Shown: positions 22,589 to 29,267 of the stretch, in pieces
Numbering within the stretch: the stretch's first letter is position 1
Layout of the letters: every line of letters starts with the position of its first letter
DNA from: an uncultured Bacteroidales bacterium
GTDB lineage: Bacteria; Bacteroidota; Bacteroidia; Bacteroidales; UBA932
Length of the DNA: 32,029 bases
Direction of reading: 5' to 3'
Assembly: GCA_947167015.1 (NCBI GenBank)
Contig: CAMVGM010000024.1
Location: forward strand, 1-32,029
The notes under the pieces: model-generated
Databases searched by the model: none
Seen by the model: only the letters and a program-made list of their open reading frames with translations
Told to the model about the DNA's origin: nothing
Made by a program: the position numbers and the translations under genes

Positions 22589-24118
22589 ATGAAGCGTTCC
22601 TCCATCCTGGTCGCCCTGCTGGGCGTCGTCATCGGGCTGCTGGTCGCCGTGCTCGTCCAGCAGATCGGCCTCCGGCACAAGACGATGCGCGTGTCCGGTG
22701 ACGACTGGCGCAAGGTCTCCCTCATCCTGCAGAGCATAGACGAGAACTACGTGGACTCCGTGGACCGGAGCAAGGTGTCGGACGCCGTCGCGGCCGCCGC
22801 CCTGTCCGCCCTCGACCCCCACTCTTCCTACATGCCCCCGCAGATCCTCGAGGAATCGGAAGCCGACCTGACGGGCAATTTCGACGGCATCGGCATCCAG
22901 TTCAACGTTCCCAACGACACCGCCGTCGTGATCGAGGTGATTCCCGGCGGCCCTTCCGAGAAGATCGGCCTCCAGCCGGGCGACCGCCTGCTCAAGGTGG
23001 ACTCGACCGTCATCGCCGGCGTGCATTTCCCGCAGGACAGCATGGTCCGGCGGATCAAGGGCGCGGCGGGCAGCAAGGTCCTCGTGACCGTACAGCGCGG
23101 ACGGGAGGTCATTCCCTTCGAGATCACCCGCGGCAAGATTCCCACGTACTCCGTGGACGCCGCCTTCATGGTGGACGACACGACGGGCTACCTCCGCCTG
23201 TCGAAATTCTCCCGCACCACGGCCGACGAATTCGTCAAATCCGCCCTGGAGCTCTCCGCGGAAGGGATGAAGGAACTCATCATCGACCTGCGGGACAACA
23301 CCGGCGGCTACCTCGACCAGGCCTGCCACCTCGCGAACCTGTTCCTCCCCCGCAAGGCGATGATCGTCTATATCGAGGGACGCGCCCGGAAGCGTGAGGA
23401 CTTCCACGCCGACGGACGCGGCCCGTTCCAGGAGATCGGTCTGAAGGTCCTCGTGGACGAGGGCTCCGCCTCCGCCAGCGAAATCCTCGCCGGCGCACTG
23501 CAGGACAACGGCCGCGCCACACTCTATGGCCGCCGCACCTTCGGCAAGGGCCTCGTGCAGGAACCGTTCTTCTTCAGCGACGGCTCCGGGATGCGCATCA
23601 CGGTGGCGCGCTACTATACGCCTTCCGGCCGATGCATCCAGAAGCCTTATTCCGACGATTACGACTACGAGGTGCTGCGCCGCTACGACAGCGGCGAGAT
23701 GGTCTGCGCCGACAGCATGCGCGTGGAGAAGGGAGGCATCCTTCCCGACGTGTTCGTGCCCATCGACACCACCCGCGCCGGGGCGTTCTACGTCGCCTGC
23801 AACCGCAAGGCCACGGCGATGCGTTTCGCCTCAGCCTTCTTCGACGCCCATAAGAAGGAACTTTCGGAAATCGACGACTATGGCCGTCTGCTCAGCTACC
23901 TGGACCGAGCCGGCTTGGAACGGCAGTTCCTCGCCTTCGCGAAGAACCGGGACGGGCTGGTGCCCGGAAACGGGGAGTGGGAGACGGACCGGCAGTATGT
24001 GATGACGCAGGTGCAGGCCCTCGTGGGGCGCTACTCGCGCCTGGGCGACAAGGCCTATTACCACCTCTTCCTGCAGACCGACGACTGTTTCAAGGCCGCC
24101 ATGGCGGACCGCCGCTAG
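22589..24118 (+). CDS. S41 family C-terminal processing protease
   Basis: The 509-residue product has an N-terminal membrane anchor (about residues 5-25), a PDZ domain (about 90-175, with GIGIQFNV and GGPSEKIGLQPGDRLLKVD) and the S41 protease core. The catalytic Ser295 (in EGSASASEI) and Lys320 (in TFGKGLVQ) are 25 residues apart, as in CtpA. The active domain faces the periplasm. After the core there are about 150 more residues without a recognised domain. The start ATG is 2 bp after the deaminase stop. It ends in a 5-bp GCTAG that also gives the stop of the converging hydrolase gene. Confidence 0.95.
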   Translation: MKRSSILVALLGVVIGLLVAVLVQQIGLRHKTMRVSGDDWRKVSLILQSIDENYVDSVDRSKVSDAVAAAALSALDPHSSYMPPQILEESEADLTGNFDGIGIQFNVPNDTAVVIEVIPGGPSEKIGLQPGDRLLKVDSTVIAGVHFPQDSMVRRIKGAAGSKVLVTVQRGREVIPFEITRGKIPTYSVDAAFMVDDTTGYLRLSKFSRTTADEFVKSALELSAEGMKELIIDLRDNTGGYLDQACHLANLFLPRKAMIVYIEGRARKREDFHADGRGPFQEIGLKVLVDEGSASASEILAGALQDNGRATLYGRRTFGKGLVQEPFFFSDGSGMRITVARYYTPSGRCIQKPYSDDYDYEVLRRYDSGEMVCADSMRVEKGGILPDVFVPIDTTRAGAFYVACNRKATAMRFASAFFDAHKKELSEIDDYGRLLSYLDRAGLERQFLAFAKNRDGLVPGNGEWETDRQYVMTQVQALVGRYSRLGDKAYYHLFLQTDDCFKAAMADRR

Positions 24119-25143
24119 CGCAGCTGAGCGTCCAGATACTCCAGGATGGTCTGCTGCTCGCTCAGGCCGCAGTGGTGCTCTCCTTCAAAGAATTCCGTGC
24201 GCAGGCGTCCGCCTGCGCCTTTTTCTTCATAGATGGCCTGCATCCGCCCGAAAGCCGTCCGGACCGCTGACTCGGGGAACAGGCGGTCCTGCCGCCCGTT
24301 CAGGAAGAAAAAGGGCTTGGGAGCGAGCCAGCGGGCGATGTCCGGGAAATCATACCGTGCCCGCATCTGCGGGATCAGCATCGAATAGTCCGAGGCCTTG
24401 TAGGGCTGCTGCTGGGTTTCCATCAGCGTCATCCAGCACAGGGCCACGCCCGTCCGGACCTGCTTGCAGAAGGCCGCCAGCAGCCAGGCGCGGTGCGCCC
24501 CCATGGACCAGCCGAAACAGCCGATCCTGCGTCTTTCCACGCAGGGAAGGCGGCGCAGCAGGCGCGCGGCCGCCGCATCTTCGCGCAGGGTCTGTTCCGC
24601 CCAGATGACGCCTTTCCGCTCCAGGCTGTCATACACGGCCCGCTGGCCTTCGTACACGGCCGTCTTCACGGAATCGATGTTGCCGCTCTCCCCGGAGAAC
24701 TTCATCCGGGACCATTTCTGGCACAGCGGCGTGCTGCGGGAGCCCCAGTACAGGGCGTCCGGCACGATGACGACATAGCCCGCCGCGGCCAGCCGGTCGG
24801 CGAAATATACCCCGTCGAAGCCGTCGTCCACCCATTGCTGCGCGGAAGCCTTGATGTAGTCCGGCGCCGAGGGCAGCGGACGCACCAGTTTCTCCTTGCC
24901 GATGTCAAAACGGGCGCCGTGGTCGTGCAGCAGGACGAGGCCGGGCCGGCGGTCGCGGCGCGAGGCGCCGTCCGGGACCAGCAGATAGGAGCGCACGCGC
25001 TCGTCGCGCGTAACACTGTATTCCACCAGTTGGCAGACATATCCTTCCCGCGGCTCGGTTTCGAGCACGGTCATCCGGGGCGCGACGCTGCGCCCGACCT
25101 GCAGCGGCCCCGCCGCCAGCAGCAAAAACAGCAGTTTCATCAT
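24115..25143 (-). CDS. Secreted alpha/beta hydrolase (dienelactone hydrolase / acetyl-xylan-esterase-like)
   Basis: The product of 342 residues (341 if the second ATG is used) has a short signal-like N-terminus MMKLLFLLLAAGPLQVG. The fold is the alpha/beta hydrolase: LVLLHDHGARFD as oxyanion region, Ser213 in GCFGWSMGAHRAW as nucleophile, Asp in LNGRQDRLFPES and His in EGEHHCGLSE as the rest of the triad. The size and the motif set resemble the Bacteroidota abhydrolase_7/acetyl xylan esterase-like group; no substrate is evident. Two ATG codons in tandem follow a -7 box by 6 bp, so the mRNA is close to leaderless. The gene converges on the S41 protease with overlapping stops. Confidence 0.85.
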   Translation of the reverse strand: MMKLLFLLLAAGPLQVGRSVAPRMTVLETEPREGYVCQLVEYSVTRDERVRSYLLVPDGASRRDRRPGLVLLHDHGARFDIGKEKLVRPLPSAPDYIKASAQQWVDDGFDGVYFADRLAAAGYVVIVPDALYWGSRSTPLCQKWSRMKFSGESGNIDSVKTAVYEGQRAVYDSLERKGVIWAEQTLREDAAAARLLRRLPCVERRRIGCFGWSMGAHRAWLLAAFCKQVRTGVALCWMTLMETQQQPYKASDYSMLIPQMRARYDFPDIARWLAPKPFFFLNGRQDRLFPESAVRTAFGRMQAIYEEKGAGGRLRTEFFEGEHHCGLSEQQTILEYLDAQLR

Positions 25144-25149
25144 GATATA

Positions 25150-25157
25150 CAAAGATA
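25150..25157 (-). promoter_or_regulatory. -7 element of the hydrolase gene
   Basis: The minus strand reads TATCTTTG, 6 bp upstream of the first ATG at 25143. Confidence 0.6.
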
Positions 25158-25317
25158 AGAAAAACCTGGCATCCCGCCGTTTTCCCCTATTCGTCGAAAG
25201 GTTCCGGGCGTTCGTCCACAAATCCGCCCGTTTCGTCGAAAACGCTGATTATCAATCATTTCCGGCACGATTAATGCGATAAACAGAGTCAGAAACAAAC
25301 ACAAAAACAAAATTAAT

Positions 25318-25767
25318 ATGAAAAAGATCATCTTACTTGCAGCAACGTTCTGCGCATTTTTCGGAACCGCCGCTTTCGCGGCCCAGGAGACCATCACCAA
25401 CGACGAGAACATCTCCAAAGTCATTAACGAGTGCTATCCCGGACTGAAGGACTACTATGAGGCCGGCGTGATGAGCGTCGAGTCCCTGCAGCAGCAGACC
25501 CTGGCGGACGGAAGCACCGAGTACGACATCAAGTACAAGTTCGTGAAGAACTACTATGACCAGGGCGAAATCGAGGAAGTCCTCCGCGAGCAGTACCCGG
25601 ACATCTACGGGATGAGCAAGGCCGGTATCATCAAGGACATCTCCATCTACCGCTTCGTGGACAAGGGGACGGGCAAGATCCTGACCAACGTGGCCTACAA
25701 CAGCACCCGCCCGCAGCAGGACAGGGCTCCCAGGTTCGGACGCTGGTTCCGTCGGGGAAGGAGATAA
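25318..25767 (+). CDS. Small secreted protein of unknown function (PepSY-like)
   Basis: The product has 149 residues with a clear signal peptide (MKKIILLAATFCAFFGTAAFA, cleavage before AQE). The mature part contains two similar blocks, ISKVINECYPGLKDYYEAGV and IEEVLREQYPDIYGMSKAGI, each followed by a beta strand pair, suggesting a duplicated alpha/beta unit of the PepSY-like type. The C-terminus is arginine-rich (RFGRWFRRGRR). The leader upstream is rich in A and C (AAACACAAAAACAAAATTAAT) without Shine-Dalgarno. No function can be given. A strong bidirectional terminator follows. Confidence 0.8.
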   Translation: MKKIILLAATFCAFFGTAAFAAQETITNDENISKVINECYPGLKDYYEAGVMSVESLQQQTLADGSTEYDIKYKFVKNYYDQGEIEEVLREQYPDIYGMSKAGIIKDISIYRFVDKGTGKILTNVAYNSTRPQQDRAPRFGRWFRRGRR

Positions 25768-25786
25768 GCCATCGGGAACATACAAG

Positions 25787-25819
25787 AAAGAAGGCGGCCG
25801 GATATCGGTCGCCTTCTTT
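25787..25819. terminator. Bidirectional terminator between the secreted protein gene and tRNA-Leu
   Basis: A 14-bp inverted repeat (25787-25800 with 25806-25819, one G-T pair) with A/T ends. It terminates the plus-strand gene, and its minus-strand copy begins 1 bp past the tRNA-Leu 3' end. Confidence 0.92.
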
Positions 25820-25820
25820 G

Positions 25821-25903
25821 TGCGCGGGATGAGAGTCGAACTCACATGTCGCAATTGACACTAGCTCCTGAAACTAGCGCGTCTACCATTTCGCCACCCG
25901 CGC
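25821..25903 (-). tRNA. tRNA-Leu (anticodon CAG)
   Basis: An 83-nt class II tRNA on the minus strand: acceptor GCGCGGG with CCCGCGC, anticodon stem CTAGT-GCTAG with loop TTCAGGA and anticodon CAG, variable arm TGTCAATTGCGACA, T arm GTGAG-TTCGACT-CTCAT. CCA is not encoded. It reads CTG, the favoured leucine codon in this GC-rich genome. Confidence 0.96.
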
Positions 25904-25915
25904 TCGAATGGACTG

Positions 25916-25923
25916 CAAAGATA
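25916..25923 (-). promoter_or_regulatory. -7 element of tRNA-Leu
   Basis: TATCTTTG on the minus strand, 12 bp upstream of the tRNA's first base. The -33 region is T-rich without a clean TTTG. Confidence 0.6.
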
Positions 25924-26019
25924 CAACTTTTTACTAAAAAAACTAAACTATGAAAGATTTTTCTTTCGCAGACCATCCGAATTGGCGGCCGGAGCCGCCG
26001 GTGAAGTTTTTCATAGTTT

Positions 26020-27588
26020 TCAGTTATATCGGGCAAATGCCTGATTGACAACGCTTTTATACTCGGGATAATAGCTTTTCAGTTTTTTCTCCAGGACTTC
26101 GCGGTCCGTCACGTCGGACGACAGGACCTGGAAAATCTTCTCCATGCCCAGCCCGCGTTCCTCCAGCATCAGGAAGATCTGCGGACGGAACCAGTGATTC
26201 AGGCCATAAGCGGGAACGTCGCTGCCGTAACGCTCCCGGCAGAGCAGCGTCTGGCAGAAATACGCCCACATCTCCCCTACTTCGCAATAGCCGTGGTCTT
26301 CCTCCGTTCCCATCCCGTAGGTCACGAAACCGGAGGTAACGAACGACTTCACCACAAAGTGGGCGTAATGCTCCCAGAAATCCGACCCGGCCAGCATGAA
26401 GTGGCTGGCGTGCGCGAATTCGTGCAGCGCCTGGGCATAGATGCTCCGGTACGAATCCAAGCCCTTGAGCCCGACCGTGAGGTCCGGCAGGAACATCTTC
26501 AGCAGGTCCGCATACTCCCCCAGCAGTTTCTTCACGCCCAGGTCCTCGAACAGGACCCCCTGCTGCATCATCACCGCGCAGCCGGTCGAAAGGCCCTGGA
26601 ACAGCCAGATGCGCAGGTTGGATGGCGGTGCCTTGATGGCGGGGTCCGCCTTCTTGCAGCGCTGGAGGTAATCGTAGCCGGCATTGTTCACCACGCAGCG
26701 CGAGAAGAGCTTGCGCTCGGAATCCTGCGTGACTTCGGCGTCCAGGCCCGTCGCCTCCCCTTTGCCGAGCGTGGACACGGAGGCCGGCGTCAAGAGCAGG
26801 TTAAAACCGATCTCGAAACCGGCCGAGTTCTTGAATACCAGCCGGTAACGCGGCCGGGAAGAGAAGCTTTTCGTCATCGCGTAACGGCCGTCTTCATCGG
26901 TATAAGCATAGGCGAACTTAACAAAGGTGTTGCAGGACACGCGTACACCCTTCACTCCTTCCGGCGCACCGTCGCGGCCGGTGTCCACGATGCTGATGCG
27001 TCCCTGCGGCTTGGCGGAAGCCTCCGCCCGGGTCGAGACGGGGAGCAAAGCTTCGTTTCCGGTCCGCCGGAAGGCTTCCCGCTCCACGGCGTCCCAGTCC
27101 ACCCCGTCCGCCTTGGTGGCCGTCCCGTCCGGGATGTAGCATTCTTCGAGCAGTTCGTGGCGGATTCCGGGCGGGAAACGGAAATCCCGCGGTACCACGG
27201 CATACTGCCAGGTAATCCGGTCTTCCGGCAGCGAGGGATCGCGGTACCAGTCGCCTTCGCGCAATATTTCATAATCCACCGGATGGTCGAGCATCTCGAC
27301 GCCCAGCTCCCGGAGCCGCTGCCACTGCGCATCGTTTTCCGGAAGGAAACGGACATACAGGTCCGTCGCCGGCAGCACCACCCGCCCCGCCTTCGTGGGA
27401 TAGAGCGCCGCGAGTGCTTCAGACATGTTCTCGACGGAATACGGGTCGTCCAGTTGCCCGCCCAGCACGATCATCCCGTGCCCGAGGCCCGCCTCCCCGG
27501 TATCCGGACGCCCCGTCTCCAGGGCGCCGCGGCCGATGCAGGCGCAGCAGAGCAGCAGGGGCAGGCAGAACGGTATCAGATTCTTCAT
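26020..27588 (-). CDS. Zincin-like lipoprotein of unknown specificity
   Basis: The 522-residue product is a predicted lipoprotein (MKNLIPFCLPLLLCCACIG). ATG 27588 is preferred to the in-frame GTG two codons upstream. Residues about 185-265 look like a carboxypeptidase-regulatory-type beta-sandwich (GRISIVDTGRDGAPEGVKGVRV, then YTDEDGRYAM). The C-terminal part carries a zinc protease motif HEFAH (His389, Glu390, His393) in a helix, with Glu439 in YCEVGEMWAYF as a possible third ligand. That third ligand is further along than in classical gluzincins. It stands alone on its transcription unit. Family unknown to me; a cell-surface or periplasmic metalloprotease is the most likely reading. Confidence 0.72.
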   Translation of the reverse strand: MKNLIPFCLPLLLCCACIGRGALETGRPDTGEAGLGHGMIVLGGQLDDPYSVENMSEALAALYPTKAGRVVLPATDLYVRFLPENDAQWQRLRELGVEMLDHPVDYEILREGDWYRDPSLPEDRITWQYAVVPRDFRFPPGIRHELLEECYIPDGTATKADGVDWDAVEREAFRRTGNEALLPVSTRAEASAKPQGRISIVDTGRDGAPEGVKGVRVSCNTFVKFAYAYTDEDGRYAMTKSFSSRPRYRLVFKNSAGFEIGFNLLLTPASVSTLGKGEATGLDAEVTQDSERKLFSRCVVNNAGYDYLQRCKKADPAIKAPPSNLRIWLFQGLSTGCAVMMQQGVLFEDLGVKKLLGEYADLLKMFLPDLTVGLKGLDSYRSIYAQALHEFAHASHFMLAGSDFWEHYAHFVVKSFVTSGFVTYGMGTEEDHGYCEVGEMWAYFCQTLLCRERYGSDVPAYGLNHWFRPQIFLMLEERGLGMEKIFQVLSSDVTDREVLEKKLKSYYPEYKSVVNQAFARYN

Positions 27589-27663
27589 AGCCACATCTTT
27601 TGGTCCGTGGCAAAGTTCGGAAGAGCGATCCGTTTTATTGCAAGATTAAACGTTTAATATGCC

Positions 27664-27691
27664 AAAAAACCCTGCACGCACGCGTGCAGGG
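27664..27691 (-). terminator. Terminator of the ftsY-pheT-DUF4296-deoC unit
   Basis: A 10-bp perfect stem (CCCTGCACGC with GCGTGCAGGG, 2-nt spacer) followed on the minus strand by TTTTTT at 27664-27669, 41 bp past the deoC stop. Confidence 0.93.
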
Positions 27692-27732
27692 CCGAATTCC
27701 GGATCTCTCCGGCAGAAAGAATCATCCAGAAA

Positions 27733-28623
27733 TCAGAAAAAATTGACCGTTTTCTGTTCAATCGCACTCATCAGGCTGTTGCCCAGACGGCTCACGCCGA
27801 AGCGGAAATGGTCCTTGTCCATCCAGTCCTTGCCCAGCACGAAAGAGCCGATAAAGTAATAGAGCAGGGCGTCCTTGGCGTTGGAGATGCCGCCGGCGGC
27901 CTTGAAACCGACGCGTCGGCCGGTCTTCGCGTAGAAGGCCTTGATGCTCTCGCACATCACATACGCCGCCGTCGGGGTGGCGTTCACCTCCACCTTGCCG
28001 GTCGAAGTCTTGATGAAATCGGCACCGGCTTCCATCGCGAGGAAGGAGGCGCGGGCGATGTTCTCGGGCGTCACCAGCAGACCGGTCTCCAGGATCACCT
28101 TCAAGACGACCTTGCGTCCGGCCCGGGCGGCCTCGGCGTCGATCGCCTTCTTCATCTCCACGATCTCGTGGGCGGCGGCCTCGTAGTCGCCGGCCAGGAA
28201 AGCGTTGAGCGCCAGCACGATGTCAATCTCGTCAGCACCGCCGCGGACGGCCAGCACGCACTCCTGCACCTTCACCTCCAGGAAGCTCTGGGCGGACGGG
28301 AAACAGCTCGAGACCGTGGTCACGTGCAGTTCCGGGCTGCAGCGGCGCTCCCGTACCACGGAAGCGAAATTCGGATAGACGCAGATGGATGCGGGCAGCG
28401 GATAATCCGGATACTCGGTAACCAGACGGTTCGCCTTGTCCACCAGTTTGGACACGGACGCCACCGTGTCGTTGGTCTTCAACGTGGTCAGGTCCATCAT
28501 CGAGAAGCACTTCTTGAGCACTTCCGGCGTCGACAGGCCGTCCAGGTTAGCGCCGACTGCCTGGATACGGGCAGCCACTTCCTCCTCGACGGGAGTATAG
28601 CCATATTTCTGTAAGTAATCCAT
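27733..28623 (-). CDS. deoC: Deoxyribose-phosphate aldolase
   Basis: The 296-residue cytoplasmic TIM-barrel aldolase splits 2-deoxyribose-5-phosphate into glyceraldehyde-3-phosphate and acetaldehyde in deoxynucleoside salvage. The Schiff-base lysine is Lys205 in DFIKTSTGK; Lys241 in VGFKAAGGI and the Asp of ADEIDIVL complete the site. MDLTTLK and SICVYPNF are typical N-terminal motifs. The family often has KPAGG; here it is KAAGG, a mild variant seen in other members. It is the last gene of a minus-strand cluster, 9 bp after the DUF4296 gene. Confidence 0.96.
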   Translation of the reverse strand: MDYLQKYGYTPVEEEVAARIQAVGANLDGLSTPEVLKKCFSMMDLTTLKTNDTVASVSKLVDKANRLVTEYPDYPLPASICVYPNFASVVRERRCSPELHVTTVSSCFPSAQSFLEVKVQECVLAVRGGADEIDIVLALNAFLAGDYEAAAHEIVEMKKAIDAEAARAGRKVVLKVILETGLLVTPENIARASFLAMEAGADFIKTSTGKVEVNATPTAAYVMCESIKAFYAKTGRRVGFKAAGGISNAKDALLYYFIGSFVLGKDWMDKDHFRFGVSRLGNSLMSAIEQKTVNFF

Positions 28624-28632
28624 AATGATGTG

Positions 28633-29262
28633 TTATTGTAAGATTTTCAATGATTTCGGAGTCTTGTTCCGGGCGAGGGTACTGTCCCGAACCAGCTTGG
28701 GGACGGTCCGGTCCAGGGTATCCGGGACAACCGGGATATCCAGCGTATCCCGCACGGCCGTGGAATCAGCCGGGACTGCCACCGTATCGGCAGGCGCTTC
28801 CCGGACAGGCCAGAGGATGCGGTCCTGCGCCCAGCGCAGCGAATCGTCCACGAAGTTCCAGTCGGTCTTGTAGATCGTGTGCAGGCGGTCCCGCTCCACT
28901 TCCGCTGCATGCTTCTCCTGCTGTTCCTTCTCCAGGCGTTCGTTCTCCCGGTGCAGGCGCTCGGAGGCGTTGGTCAGGATCTTGGAGTATTTTTCCGGAT
29001 GGTCCAGGTAGTAGTGCACGCTCCGGTCATAATCCTCGAAGGTATAGCCGTAGCGCTTGAGGATCGGATCGAAGAAGAGCGTCGTATCCGCCACGACACG
29101 TGCCCGCGGATTGTCCCGGATCCACTGGTCGGCCAGGAACATATCCCGGTAGATCCGGGTGAACTTTTCCTCCGGGATCACCCTGCCGCGATGCGCGCAG
29201 CCGGCCAGCAGGCACGACAGCGCCAACAATACGGGCAGGATATGGGCGGAGGCGGGGCGCAT
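28633..29262 (-). CDS. DUF4296-like lipoprotein
   Basis: The 209-residue product has a lipoprotein signal with lipobox LAGC. The DUF4296 core follows: IPEEKFTRIYRDMFLADQWI, then LFFDPILKRYGYTFEDYDRSVHYYLDHPEKYSKIL. A charged coiled-coil-like helix follows (about residues 100-125, ERLHRENERLEKEQQEKHAAE), then a low-complexity tail rich in Asp/Thr/Val/Pro (about 155-195). DUF4296 is a Bacteroidota-specific family of unknown role, often near cell-envelope or translation genes. It lies 5 bp after pheT. Confidence 0.82.
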   Translation of the reverse strand: MRPASAHILPVLLALSCLLAGCAHRGRVIPEEKFTRIYRDMFLADQWIRDNPRARVVADTTLFFDPILKRYGYTFEDYDRSVHYYLDHPEKYSKILTNASERLHRENERLEKEQQEKHAAEVERDRLHTIYKTDWNFVDDSLRWAQDRILWPVREAPADTVAVPADSTAVRDTLDIPVVPDTLDRTVPKLVRDSTLARNKTPKSLKILQ

Positions 29263-29267
29263 CTGGG

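Noticed and set aside
25984..25999. GGCGGC/GCCGCC hairpin as terminator of the zincin gene
   Set aside because: It lies past the minus-strand gene end, but its T run is on the plus-strand side, so it does not form an intrinsic terminator for that gene.
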